The notes under the pieces were generated by a model, which had not been told where the DNA came from, did not search any database, and saw only the letters and a list, made by a program, of their open reading frames with translations. Of a stretch of 31,771 nt of DNA, positions 21,793 to 30,833 are shown piece after piece. This DNA is from DSBX01 sp046484845 (lineage in GTDB: Bacteria; Hydrothermota; Tepidihabitantia; Tepidihabitantales; Tepidihabitantaceae), in assembly GCA_046484845.1 (NCBI GenBank), contig JAWOIB010000169.1, forward strand, positions 1 through 31,771, in the 5' to 3' direction. Both the position numbers and the translations under genes were made by a program. Positions within the stretch are counted from its first letter, which is position 1. Each line of letters starts with the position of its first letter.

Positions 21793-23364
21793 ATGCAACT
21801 TTGGCATTGGTTGGCCTGGCTGGGTGGTCTGGTGGTGCTCGGGGTCGCGGGGTTCATCGTCGGCCGCTGGATGAGCCTGTTGATGATGAACCGGCTGTTG
21901 TCCGACAGCAGGCGCGAAGCCGACGAACTGCTCGCCCGGGCGCGCGAAGAGGCGCGCCGGAAGGCGGAAGAAGGTGAGGAGCGGCGGCACCGGGAGTTAG
22001 AGAAGGAACGGGTCCGGTTCGATTCCGAGACCGCCGCTACCCGGCGCGAACTCGAACGGACCGAACAGAAGCTGTCGGAGCGCGAGACGTTCCTCGCCCG
22101 GCGCGACAGCGTGCTGACCCAGAAGGAAGCCGACCTCATCCGCAAGGACCGGGACCTGGTCTCGCGGGACAAGATTCTCAAGGCGAAAATGGAGCGGCTC
22201 GACCAGCTCATCAGCCTGGAGAACTCCAAGCTGGAGCGGATTGCCGGGTTGTCGGCCGAGGATGCCCGGCGGGAGCTGTTCCGCAACCTTGAGAACGAGG
22301 CGCGGCTCGAAGCGGCGAAGGTCACCCGTGAGATACTGGAGAACGCCCGGTCCCGGGCTGAGAACGACGCCCGGAACGTCATCGTCAACGCGATTCAGCG
22401 CTGTGCGGTGTCGCATGCTGCGGAAACGACCGTGTCGGTGGTCGGTCTGCCCTCGGACGAGCTTAAGGGCCGGATCATCGGCCGCGAGGGGCGCAACATC
22501 CGGACTTTCGAGACGCTGACCGGGGTCGAAGTGATGATCGACGACACGCCCGGGGCGATCGTCATCTCCGGCTTCGACCCGGTCCGGCGCGAGGTCGCCC
22601 GGCTGGCGATGGCCAAGCTCGTCGCCGACGGCCGGATTCACCCGGCGCGGATCGAGGAGGTCGTGGCCCAGACCGCGCGGGAGCTGGAAGAGGTGATCCG
22701 GGCAGCGGGCGAGGCGCTGGTGCTCGAGCTCGGCATCGTCGGGCTGGCCCCGGAACTGTCCCGGCTGCTGGGCCGGCTGCAGTACCGGACGAGCTACGGC
22801 CAGAACATGCTCCTGCACAGCCGGGAGGTCGCGATGCTGGCGGCGTTGATGGCGCAGGAGCTTGACCTCGACCCGGCGCTGGCCCGGCGCGCGGGTCTGC
22901 TGCACGACATCGGCAAGGCCGCGGACGCGACCATCGAAGGCCCGCACGCGCAGATCGGGGCGGAGCTGGCCCGGCGGTACGGCGAGGATGAACTGGTGGT
23001 CAACGCGATTGCCGCTCACCACGAAGAAGAGACGATGGCATCGCCCTACGCCTTCCTGGTCGCGGCCTCCGACAGCATTTCCGGTTCCCGGCCCGGGGCG
23101 CGGCGCGAGAGCTTCGAGGCGTACATCAAGCGCGTCGAGAACCTCGAGGTCATCGCGGCGTCGTTCCCCGGGGTCGAGCGTGCGTACGCCATCCAGGCCG
23201 GCCGGGAAATCCGGGTGCTGGTCGAGCCGGAGAAAGTGTCCGATACCGGTATCGCCGCGCTTGCCCGGGAAGTGTCGGCCCGGATCGAGAGCGAGCTCAA
23301 GTACCCGGGCCAGGTGCGGGTGACGGTCGTCCGGGAGACGAGAGCGGTGGACTATGCCCGCTAG
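21793..23364 (+). CDS. rny: Ribonuclease Y
   Basis: This 523-residue membrane-anchored endoribonuclease starts mRNA decay. Domain order: N-terminal membrane helix (6-30), long charged coiled coil (about 35-200), KH RNA-binding domain with GRIIGREGRNIR (226-237), and HD phosphohydrolase domain with His371-Asp372 (LLHDIGKA) and a later AIAAHHEE. Length matches the family. Translation starts with a strong GGAGG site about 6-7 nt upstream. It lies just after 6S RNA and overlaps ymdB by 11 nt; the rny-ymdB pair is conserved in many bacteria. Confidence 0.96.
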   Translation: MQLWHWLAWLGGLVVLGVAGFIVGRWMSLLMMNRLLSDSRREADELLARAREEARRKAEEGEERRHRELEKERVRFDSETAATRRELERTEQKLSERETFLARRDSVLTQKEADLIRKDRDLVSRDKILKAKMERLDQLISLENSKLERIAGLSAEDARRELFRNLENEARLEAAKVTREILENARSRAENDARNVIVNAIQRCAVSHAAETTVSVVGLPSDELKGRIIGREGRNIRTFETLTGVEVMIDDTPGAIVISGFDPVRREVARLAMAKLVADGRIHPARIEEVVAQTARELEEVIRAAGEALVLELGIVGLAPELSRLLGRLQYRTSYGQNMLLHSREVAMLAALMAQELDLDPALARRAGLLHDIGKAADATIEGPHAQIGAELARRYGEDELVVNAIAAHHEEETMASPYAFLVAASDSISGSRPGARRESFEAYIKRVENLEVIAASFPGVERAYAIQAGREIRVLVEPEKVSDTGIAALAREVSARIESELKYPGQVRVTVVRETRAVDYAR

Positions 23365-24199
23365 GCGGGTGCTGCTGCTGGGCGACGTCTGCTCCTCGGC
23401 CGGGCGCAACGCGGTCGCGACCGCGCTGCCCGGGGTCCGGCGCTGGACCGGGGCGGGGTTTGTGATCGCCAACGTCGAGAACCTGGCCGGCGGGTTCGGC
23501 ATCAACCCGGCGCTCTGCGAGGAACTGCTCGAGGCCGGGGTGGACTGCCTGACGACCGGCGACCACGCGTTCGACCGGCGCGACGCCTGGGACTACTACG
23601 ACCGCCAGCCGCGGCTGCTGCGGCCGCTCAACTTCCCGCCCGGCGCGCCCGGTCGGGGAGAGGCGGTCTATGAACTCGAGGGCTGGTCGGTCGGGGTGGT
23701 TAACCTGCTCGGCCGGGTGTTCATGAAGCCGGCGGACTGCCCGTTTCGCCGGGTGGACGAACTGCTGGGCCGGCTGCGCAGTCGGACGCCGGTGCTGGTG
23801 GTCGATTTCCATGCCGAGGCGACCGCGGAGAAACAGGCGATGGGCTGGTTCCTCGACGGCCGGGTGTCCGCGGTCATCGGGACCCATACCCACGTGCAGA
23901 CCGCGGACGAGCGGGTTTCCCCGAATGGGACCGGCTACATCACCGACGCCGGGATGTGCGGCGCGTTCGAATCGGTGCTGGGCATGCAGCGCGAGGGCTC
24001 GCTGCGCCGCCTGCTCGATGGGCTGCCCTACCGGTTGACCCCGGCCAGCCACGACCCGGGGCTGAACGGGGTGCTGGTCGAGATTGACGACGAGACCGGC
24101 CGGGCGCAGACCATCGAGAGAATCCGGCTCGAAACCGGCCCGGCGGGGGACGCCCCGGCGGAGACCGGCCGGGCGCAGGAGGAGAGCAATGCTTCCTGA
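23354..24199 (+). CDS. ymdB: YmdB-family metallophosphoesterase
   Basis: This 281-residue protein belongs to the family whose Bacillus member cleaves 2',3'-cyclic nucleotides and affects RNA decay. Metal-ligand motifs are Asp11 (LGDVCSS), Glu42-Asn43 (ENLAGGFG), His153 (DFHAEAT), and His178/His180 (GTHTHVQ). The GNH motif of the family is GDH here: Asp70-His71 replaces Asn-His. The other ligands are kept, so activity is likely but the metal site may differ. The C-terminal ~25 residues are Gly/Ala/Glu-rich and may be disordered. It overlaps rny by 11 nt upstream and lon by 11 nt downstream. Confidence 0.9.
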   Translation: MPARRVLLLGDVCSSAGRNAVATALPGVRRWTGAGFVIANVENLAGGFGINPALCEELLEAGVDCLTTGDHAFDRRDAWDYYDRQPRLLRPLNFPPGAPGRGEAVYELEGWSVGVVNLLGRVFMKPADCPFRRVDELLGRLRSRTPVLVVDFHAEATAEKQAMGWFLDGRVSAVIGTHTHVQTADERVSPNGTGYITDAGMCGAFESVLGMQREGSLRRLLDGLPYRLTPASHDPGLNGVLVEIDDETGRAQTIERIRLETGPAGDAPAETGRAQEESNAS

Positions 24200-26567
24200 A
24201 CTGCCGGGCGACGTCAGCGTGCCGCTGCCGGCCGAACTGCCGGCCGAACTGCCGGTGCTGGCGATCAAGGGCGGGGTGGTCTTCCCGAGGCTCATCGCGC
24301 CGCTGATTGTCTCGACCGAGCGCAGTTCGCGGCTGGTTGACGACGTGCTGGCCGGCGACCGGCTGGTCTGCGCGGTCACCCAGCGCGACATGACCGTAGA
24401 AGAGGCGGACCCGGAGCACCTGTACCGGTTCGGCACGGTCGCGGTGGTGCTCAAGATGCTGCGCTTCCCGGATGGCTCGCTGCGCCTGCTGCTGCACGGG
24501 CTGACCCGGGCCCGGGTCGGCGAGTTCGTCCAGACCCGGCCGTACCTGCGGGCGAAGGTCGAGCCGGTGGCGGAGCCGGAGCCGAAGCCCGGGGTGCAGA
24601 CCGAGGCGCTGGTGCGCAACGTCGTCGGGATGTTCCGGAACCTGGGCGAGGTTTCCCCGCACCTCGGCGAGGAAGCCTTGACGGTGGTGATGAACGTCGA
24701 GTCGCCGGCCCGGGTCGCGGACGCGGTCGCGGCCTACATCAACCTGCCCCCGCCGGTCAAGCAGGAACTGCTCGAACTGCTCGACCCGGTCGCCCGGCTC
24801 AAGCGGCTGGCCGCGCTGATTCACCGCGAGATGGAGATTCTCGAACTCGGCGCGAAAATCCGGGACCAGGTCAAGGGCGAAGTCGAGAAGGGCCAGCGCG
24901 AGTACTTCCTGCGCGAGCAGCTCAAGGCGATCCGGCAGGAGCTGGGGGAGAGCGACGAGGCCGGGGTGGAGATCGAGCAACTGCGCCAGCGGGTTGCGGC
25001 CTCCGGCATGCCGCCGGCCGCGGCGGAGGCCGCGGGCCGGGAGCTCGAAAGGCTGTCCCGGATGCCGCCCGCTTCGATGGAGTACACCGTCGCCCGCAAC
25101 TACCTCGACTGGCTGCTGGCGCTGCCCTGGCGGGTTTCGACCGAGGACAGCATCGACCTGCGCCGGTCCCGGCGGGTGCTGAACGAGGACCATTACGACC
25201 TCGAAAGGGTCAAGGAGCGGGTGCTCGAATTCCTGGCGGTGCGCAAGCTCAAGCCCGACTCGCGCGGCCCGATACTCTGCCTGGTCGGGCCGCCGGGCGT
25301 GGGCAAGACCTCCCTCGGCCGCTCGGTCGCCCGGGCGATGGGGCGGAAGTTCTGCCGGCTCTCGCTGGGCGGAATCCGCGACGAGGCGGAGATCCGGGGT
25401 CACCGCCGGACCTACGTCGGCGCGCTGCCGGGCCGGATTGTCCAGGGCCTGCGCAACGCCGGCTCGATGAACCCGGTGTTCATGCTCGACGAAATCGACA
25501 AGCTCGGGGCGGACTTTCGGGGCGACCCGTCCTCGGCCCTGCTCGAGGTGCTCGACCCGGAACAGAACCATTCGTTCTCGGACCATTACCTCGAAGTGCC
25601 GCTCGACCTCTCCCGGGTGCTGTTCATCACCACCGCGAACCTCACCGATACGATCATCCCGGCCCTGCGCGACCGGATGGAGGCGCTGGAACTGCCCGGG
25701 TACACCGACGAGGACAAACTGGAAATCGCCCGCGACTACCTGGTGCCGCGCCAGGTGGCGGAGAACGGGCTCACGCCGGCCCGGCTCCGGTTCACCGACG
25801 CAGGGCTCCGGTTCATCATCAGCGGGTACACCCGGGAGGCGGGCGTGCGCGGGCTGGAGCGCGCGGTCGGGTCGGCCTGCCGCAAGGTCGCCCGCCGGTT
25901 CGCGGAAGGCCGGGGCCGGAAGACCGCGGTCACCCCGGCCGTGGTGCGCCGGCTGCTGGGCGAGCCCCGGTACAGCCCGGAGCCGGCCGGCCGCCGGTCA
26001 ATCCCGGGCGTTGCCACCGGGCTGGCGGTCACCCCGTACGGCGGGGAGCTGGTGTTCATCGAAAGCTCGATGATGAAGGGCCGGGGCAACCTGGTGCTGA
26101 CCGGCTCGCTGGGCGAGGTGATGAAGGAATCGGCCCAGGCCGCGCTGACGTACGTCCGGGCCCACGCCCGGGCGCTCGGGGTGCCGGAAGACTTCTACGA
26201 CGGGCACGATATCCACGTTCACGTCCCGGCGGGCGCGACGCCCAAGGACGGCCCGTCGGCCGGGACCGCGGTCGCGGCCTCGCTGGTGTCGCTCCTGCGC
26301 GGGCAGGCGCTCGACCCCGGGATGGCGATGACCGGTGAAATCACCCTTTCCGGCCGGATCCTGCCGGTCGGGGGCATCAAGGAGAAGGTGCTCACCGCCC
26401 GGCGGGCGGGCATCAAGCTCGTCATCATCCCCGAGCACAACCGCGTGGACCTCGCCGAGGTCCCGCCGCGGCTCCGTCGGGGCGTCCGGTTCCGTTTCGT
26501 GGGCTCGCTCCGGGAACTGCTGAAGCTCATCGGGGACGGCGGCCCGGCCCGCGCCCGTCGGTCTTGA
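24189..26567 (+). CDS. lon: ATP-dependent protease Lon
   Basis: This 792-residue cytoplasmic protease degrades misfolded and regulatory proteins. Domains: LON substrate-binding domain (about 15-210), coiled helical region, AAA+ module with Walker A GPPGVGKT (367-374) and Walker B FMLDEIDK, and S16 peptidase domain with Ser690 (DGPSAG) and Lys733 (GGIKEK) as the catalytic dyad. Start 24189 is chosen because AGGAGGAG ends 4 nt upstream; a longer open frame starting at 24084 lies inside ymdB. Its stop codon overlaps the -35 box of the next promoter. Confidence 0.97.
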   Translation: MLPELPGDVSVPLPAELPAELPVLAIKGGVVFPRLIAPLIVSTERSSRLVDDVLAGDRLVCAVTQRDMTVEEADPEHLYRFGTVAVVLKMLRFPDGSLRLLLHGLTRARVGEFVQTRPYLRAKVEPVAEPEPKPGVQTEALVRNVVGMFRNLGEVSPHLGEEALTVVMNVESPARVADAVAAYINLPPPVKQELLELLDPVARLKRLAALIHREMEILELGAKIRDQVKGEVEKGQREYFLREQLKAIRQELGESDEAGVEIEQLRQRVAASGMPPAAAEAAGRELERLSRMPPASMEYTVARNYLDWLLALPWRVSTEDSIDLRRSRRVLNEDHYDLERVKERVLEFLAVRKLKPDSRGPILCLVGPPGVGKTSLGRSVARAMGRKFCRLSLGGIRDEAEIRGHRRTYVGALPGRIVQGLRNAGSMNPVFMLDEIDKLGADFRGDPSSALLEVLDPEQNHSFSDHYLEVPLDLSRVLFITTANLTDTIIPALRDRMEALELPGYTDEDKLEIARDYLVPRQVAENGLTPARLRFTDAGLRFIISGYTREAGVRGLERAVGSACRKVARRFAEGRGRKTAVTPAVVRRLLGEPRYSPEPAGRRSIPGVATGLAVTPYGGELVFIESSMMKGRGNLVLTGSLGEVMKESAQAALTYVRAHARALGVPEDFYDGHDIHVHVPAGATPKDGPSAGTAVAASLVSLLRGQALDPGMAMTGEITLSGRILPVGGIKEKVLTARRAGIKLVIIPEHNRVDLAEVPPRLRRGVRFRFVGSLRELLKLIGDGGPARARRS

Positions 26568-26591
26568 CTTGAATCGCGACCCGGTTATGAT
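26564..26591 (+). promoter_or_regulatory. Promoter of the EF-G-like gene
   Basis: TTGACT (26564-26569) and TATGAT (26586-26591) are 16 bp apart, and the -35 box overlaps the lon stop codon. The predicted start near 26598 leaves a leader of about 98 nt, unlike the leaderless operons of this window. The leader shows no structure I recognise. Confidence 0.75.
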
Positions 26592-26695
26592 TCACGTTGC
26601 TCTGAAAGCTGTCGTTGATCAGGCACTGCAGGCGGGCAGGACGCCGGCACGGTCCCGCACCTTGCGCACTGCGGTAGGTCTTCCAGGAGGATTCA

Positions 26696-28771
26696 TTGAA
26701 AGAGTACAGTAGCGACCGGATTCGCAATCTCGGCTTCTTCGGGCACGGCGGCTGCGGCAAGACCTCGGTCTGCGAGGCGCTGCTGCTGGCGATGAAGCAG
26801 AACACCCGGCTCGGCTCGGTCACCGAGGGCACCTCGCTCCTCGACCACGACGAGGACGAAGTCGAGCGCAAGATCGGTATCAACCTCGCGCTGGGCTACG
26901 GCGAATACCGGGACACGCTTATCAACCTGGTGGACGCGCCCGGGTACGCGGACTTCTTCGGCAACGTGGTCTCGGCCGCGCGGGCGGTGGACAACGCGGT
27001 GGTGGTGGTGGACGCTTCCTCCGGGGTCGAGGTCGGCACCGAGATGGCCTGGCGCCGGCTCGAACAGGCCGGCTGTCCGCGGGTCGTGTTCGTCAACAAA
27101 CTGCGCCGGGAGAACACCGATTTCGCGGTTACGGTGGAAGAGATCCGCAAGGCGCTGGGCGACTCGGTCGCCCCGCTTTACCTGCCCATCGGCCGCGAGG
27201 CCGGGTTCACCGGCGTGGTGGACCTGCTGGCGGGCCGGGCCTGGCAGTACGACAACGGGGCGCGCAAGGAGGTCCCGGTGCCGGCGGAGCTGGCGGACGC
27301 GATCGCGGGCTGGCGGGAGCGGCTGGTCGAGGCCGCGGCGGACGTCGACGAAAAGCTGATGGAGAAATTCATGGAGGGCGCGGAAATCTCGGCCGAGGAG
27401 ATGAAGGCCGGGGTGCGCAACGGCATCCGGGCCGGGGTGGTTTTCCCGCTGGTTTGCGGGGACGCGCTGGCGCAGGTCGGCACCGACCTGCTGCTCGACC
27501 TGGCGGTGGACGTCCTGCCCGGACCGACCGAACTGTCGCCGATTCAGGGTGTTGACCCTGGTACCGAGGAAAAGGTTGAGCTCAAGCGCGCGCCGGACGG
27601 TCCCACCTGCGCGCTGGTCTTCAAGACCGTGTCCGAATCCCACGTCGGGGAGATGAGCTACGTCCGGGTGCTGAGCGGCAGCATCGAAGCCGGGATGACC
27701 CTGCTCAACGCCGGCACCGGCCGGGAAGAAAAGACCAACCAGCTCTACATCGTCAAAGGCCGGGAGCGGTCGGAAGTCAGCCGGCTGGTAACCGGGATGG
27801 TCGGGGCGCTGGTCAAGCTCAAGGCCACCCACACCGGCGACACGCTCTGCGGCAAGCAGCCGGTCAAACTGCCGGCGCTCGATTTCCCGAAGCCCTCGAT
27901 TTCAGTCGCGATCGTGCCCAAGAGCAAGGGCGACGAGGCCCGGGTCTCCAACGGCCTGAACCGGCTGCGCGAAGAAGACCCGACCTTCGCGTTCGAGTTC
28001 AACCCGGAGCTCGGGCAGCAGCTCATCAGCGGGATGGGCGAACTGCACCTCGACATCATCGTCGGCCGGCTCAAGCGCCGGTTCGACGTTTCGGTCGACC
28101 TCATCAAGCCGAGGATCCCGTATCGCGAGACCATCACCCGCAAGGCGGAAGCCCAGGGTCGGCACAAGAAACAGACCGGCGGCCGGGGCCAGTTCGGCGA
28201 CTGCTATCTCCGGCTCGAGCCCCTGCCGCGGAGCGAAGGCTTCGAGTTCGTGGACGCGATCAAGGGCGGCGCCATCCCGGGCAAGTTCGTCCCTTCGGTC
28301 GAGAAGGGCGTGCGCGAGATCATGGACAAGGGCGTGCTCGCCGGCTACCGGATGGTGGACATCCGGGCGACGGTGTACGACGGCTCCTACCACGACGTGG
28401 ACTCGTCCGACATCGCGTTCAAGATGGCCGCGATCCTGGCGTTCAGGGCCTGCTGTGAAAAGGCGGCGCCGGTCCTGCTCGAGCCGATCGCCAACGTCGA
28501 GGTCACCGCCCCGGACCGTTACACCGGCGACATCATGGGCGACCTCAACTCCAAGCGCGGCCGGATCATGGGCATGGAATCCCAGGGCTCGCTGCAGGTC
28601 ATCAAGGCGCAGGTGCCGCAGGCGGAGATGTACAAGTACTCCAACACCCTGCGCTCGATGACCCAGGGCCGCGGGTTCTTCAGCACGGAGCTGTCCCATT
28701 ACGAAGAACTGCCCCGCGAGCTGACCGCCAAGGTCGTCGAGGAAGCCAAGGCCCAGCGCGAAGAAGAATAG
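26696..28771 (+). CDS. Elongation factor G-like GTPase (EF-G-2 type) with altered G4 motif
   Basis: This 691-residue protein has the EF-G five-domain plan. G1 is GHGGCGKTS (16-24) in place of AHVDAGKTT. G3 is DAPGY (80-84), with Tyr where canonical EF-G has the catalytic His, as in the EF-G-2 group. G4 reads NKLR (134-137): Arg137 replaces the Asp of NKxD that recognises guanine. Later domains (GMGELHLDI; GRGQFGDCYLRLEP; ANVEVTAPDRYTGDIMGDLNSKRGRI) are well kept. It is unlikely to be the main translocase; that gene normally sits with the rps and tuf genes. TTG is used as start, with AGGAGG about 9 nt upstream. The protein may act in a ribosome-related role, with uncertain nucleotide preference. 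Confidence 0.9.
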   Translation: MKEYSSDRIRNLGFFGHGGCGKTSVCEALLLAMKQNTRLGSVTEGTSLLDHDEDEVERKIGINLALGYGEYRDTLINLVDAPGYADFFGNVVSAARAVDNAVVVVDASSGVEVGTEMAWRRLEQAGCPRVVFVNKLRRENTDFAVTVEEIRKALGDSVAPLYLPIGREAGFTGVVDLLAGRAWQYDNGARKEVPVPAELADAIAGWRERLVEAAADVDEKLMEKFMEGAEISAEEMKAGVRNGIRAGVVFPLVCGDALAQVGTDLLLDLAVDVLPGPTELSPIQGVDPGTEEKVELKRAPDGPTCALVFKTVSESHVGEMSYVRVLSGSIEAGMTLLNAGTGREEKTNQLYIVKGRERSEVSRLVTGMVGALVKLKATHTGDTLCGKQPVKLPALDFPKPSISVAIVPKSKGDEARVSNGLNRLREEDPTFAFEFNPELGQQLISGMGELHLDIIVGRLKRRFDVSVDLIKPRIPYRETITRKAEAQGRHKKQTGGRGQFGDCYLRLEPLPRSEGFEFVDAIKGGAIPGKFVPSVEKGVREIMDKGVLAGYRMVDIRATVYDGSYHDVDSSDIAFKMAAILAFRACCEKAAPVLLEPIANVEVTAPDRYTGDIMGDLNSKRGRIMGMESQGSLQVIKAQVPQAEMYKYSNTLRSMTQGRGFFSTELSHYEELPRELTAKVVEEAKAQREEE

Positions 28772-28780
28772 CGCGGGCGC

Positions 28781-30169
28781 TCAGACAGTGGCGGGGCCGG
28801 GCGGCAAGCCCGGCCCCCGCTCTTTGCGGGCGCGGGCCAGCCCGGCCGCGGCCAGCACCGCCAGCGCGGGCTCGACCGGCAGGCGGAACCGGGCCTCGCC
28901 CACCGGGCCGGTCAGCAGGGTGAAGTACAGCACCGGCAGCAGCAGCCAGCCGAACCCGCCGCGGCGCAGGCCGTGCGCGGCCAGCGCCAGCAACAGCACC
29001 AGGTGGAGCGCGGCCAGCCCGAACCAGGCCCAGAAGAACCCGCCGGCCGGCAACAGCCGGACGTCGCGGACCAGCCGCCAGGCCGCGGCCAGCCTGCCCC
29101 GGGCGGCCAGCGCCAGCGCCCGCTGCATCGCGTGCGGCTCCGTGGACCGCTCCGCGTCGGCATGGGCGAGCAGGGGGGAGACCCCGAGCGGGGAAACGAA
29201 GTTCGCGGCGAACCCGGCCAACTGGACCAGCGCGGCCCGGGCCGGCCGGCGCAGCAACTGCTCCCGGCCGATGACGCCCAGCTTAGCCCAGTAACCGGGC
29301 TCATCGGTCGAATCCAGCTCGCCGAACCGCGCCCGGGCCTCGGCCTGCATCAGGTCCCGGGCCTCGACGACGGTGACGTTCCGCTCCGAGGCGACGACCG
29401 TGGCCGCGTTGTACAGGAACAGGTTCCGCTCGGCCGCGGTCGAGAGAATCGGCCGGCCGGACAGCCGGTGGTTGCGGGCGACCCAGGGCGCGACGGTCAA
29501 ACCGGCGGCCAGCACCGGCACCAGCGCCAGCCAGGCGGACCGGGGCCGGGCGCGCAGACAGCGCCAGGCCACCCAGCCCGCGATCGCCAGCGGCCAGAAG
29601 AGCGCAATCGGCCGGACCAGCGCCAGCAGGCCGGCGCTGACCCCGGCCCCGACCAGCGCCGGCAGGCCGCCGTCCCGCCGGTACCGGGCCAGCAACAGCA
29701 GGCAGACCACCAGCAGCAGGGTGAAGCTGGTTTCGGTCACCGCCTTGGTTGCGTGGAACGCCAGGTTCGGGCTGGCGCCGAGGAACAGCGCGGCCAGCCC
29801 GGCCGCGCGGCGCTCCAGCCCGACTTCCCGGCCGAGCCGGAACGCGGCCAGCACGGTCAGCAGGGACAACAGCAACTGCAGGCCCAGCACCGCCGCGACC
29901 GAATCCCCGAACACCGGCCGCAGCCCGGCCAGCAGCAGGGGATAGCCCGGGGTGCGGAAGAACTCCGGCCGCACCGCGCCCATCGTCTCCCGCTCGAACG
30001 CGCCCCGCTCGGCCAGCGCGATTGAAAGCGCGTGGTACTCACGGGCGTCGGCCACCGGGTCGAGCAGGCGGGAACGCGGGTCCCCGCCCGGGGGCAGGAA
30101 CCAGAGCGCGGCCTGGAGCGCGAGCGCGGCGAGCAGGCCGGCAACCAGCAGCCGGCTACCGGATGTCAT
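28781..30169 (-). CDS. Membrane glycosyltransferase, GT39/ArnT-like
   Basis: This 462-residue polytopic membrane protein has about ten to eleven hydrophobic helices. The first extracytoplasmic loop contains DAREYHALSIALAERGAF and, after it, RTPGYPLLLAGL, the pattern of GT39/PMT-type enzymes that use polyprenyl-phosphate sugars. The C-terminal half is Leu/Ala-rich without further motifs. The sugar and acceptor are unknown. ATG 30169 is chosen: it gives a normal first membrane helix and overlaps the rhomboid stop by 14 nt; upstream codons lie inside the rhomboid gene. It is the last gene of the ispF operon. GC content here is among the highest in the window. Confidence 0.82.
   Translation of the reverse strand: MTSGSRLLVAGLLAALALQAALWFLPPGGDPRSRLLDPVADAREYHALSIALAERGAFERETMGAVRPEFFRTPGYPLLLAGLRPVFGDSVAAVLGLQLLLSLLTVLAAFRLGREVGLERRAAGLAALFLGASPNLAFHATKAVTETSFTLLLVVCLLLLARYRRDGGLPALVGAGVSAGLLALVRPIALFWPLAIAGWVAWRCLRARPRSAWLALVPVLAAGLTVAPWVARNHRLSGRPILSTAAERNLFLYNAATVVASERNVTVVEARDLMQAEARARFGELDSTDEPGYWAKLGVIGREQLLRRPARAALVQLAGFAANFVSPLGVSPLLAHADAERSTEPHAMQRALALAARGRLAAAWRLVRDVRLLPAGGFFWAWFGLAALHLVLLLALAAHGLRRGGFGWLLLPVLYFTLLTGPVGEARFRLPVEPALAVLAAAGLARARKERGPGLPPGPATV
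28793..28830 (+). terminator. Possible terminator hairpin after the EF-G-like gene
   Basis: A strong stem GGGCCGGGC/GCCCGGCCC with a 5-nt loop (28794-28816) lies 22 nt after the EF-G-like stop, followed by CCCGC-TCTTT-GCGGG (a second small hairpin). It overlaps the last codons of the convergent glycosyltransferase gene, so the match may partly be chance in very GC-rich DNA. Confidence 0.4.
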
Positions 30170-30833
30170 ACCAGACGCCCTCCGGCGGCCGGCGGCGCCG
30201 GGCGAGCAGGCCGGCCAGCACCCCGACCGCGAACCCGCCGATGTGGGCGAAGTACGCCACCCCGCCGGTGCCGGGCGCGGCGGCACAGCCGTAGAGCACC
30301 TGCATCAAAATCCAGAACCCGAGCAGGAACGAAGCGGGCAGGTAGAGAAAGCGCAGGAAGAACACGATCGGCACCAGGGTCAGCACCCGGGCCTTCGGGA
30401 ACAACACCAGGTACGCGCCCATCACCCCGGAAATCGCGCCGGACGCGCCGATGGTCGGTATCGGCGACTGGGGCGCGATCAGGATGTGCAGAAGACTGCC
30501 GAACAGCCCGGACGCGAGGTACACCAGCAGGTAGGGCAGGCGGCCGAACCGGTCCTCGACGTTGTCCCCGAAAATCCAGAGGTACCACATATTGCCCAGC
30601 AGGTGCAGGATGCCGCCGTGCAGGAACATCGAGGTCACCAGCGTGTGCAGGTCCCGGCCCCGGACAATCGCGGCCGGAATCATCCCGTAGCTCATCACGA
30701 ACGCCCGCTCCGCGGCCGGGTCCGACAGCCCGGTCAGGAACTGCCAGGCGAACACCGCCACGCACCCGGCCATCAGCCCCCAGCTCACCCAGGGCCGGGT
30801 CCGGGACTTGACGTTGTCGTGGAGCGGAATCAA
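30156..30833 (-). CDS. Rhomboid-family intramembrane serine protease
   Basis: This 225-residue protein has six or seven membrane helices. It has catalytic Ser131 in GASGAISG and His197 in AHIGGF, plus HLLGNMWYLWIFGDN (77-91), the loop-1 to helix-2 signature of the family. Rhomboids cleave transmembrane substrates within the bilayer; the substrate is unknown. The TTG start overlaps the ispF stop (TTGA), and an N-terminal MIPLHDN matches the usual beginning of this subgroup. It lies between ispF and a glycosyltransferase gene. Confidence 0.92.
   Translation of the reverse strand: MIPLHDNVKSRTRPWVSWGLMAGCVAVFAWQFLTGLSDPAAERAFVMSYGMIPAAIVRGRDLHTLVTSMFLHGGILHLLGNMWYLWIFGDNVEDRFGRLPYLLVYLASGLFGSLLHILIAPQSPIPTIGASGAISGVMGAYLVLFPKARVLTLVPIVFFLRFLYLPASFLLGFWILMQVLYGCAAAPGTGGVAYFAHIGGFAVGVLAGLLARRRRPPEGVWYDIR

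Noticed and set aside
24084..24188. 35-residue Arg-rich N-terminal extension of Lon
   Set aside because: It lies within ymdB; a strong Shine-Dalgarno site directs initiation at 24189.
21997..25586. Long minus-strand ORFs of 440-548 codons antisense to rny, ymdB and lon
   Set aside because: They are shadows of strongly biased GC-rich codons; the plus-strand genes carry full sets of catalytic motifs.
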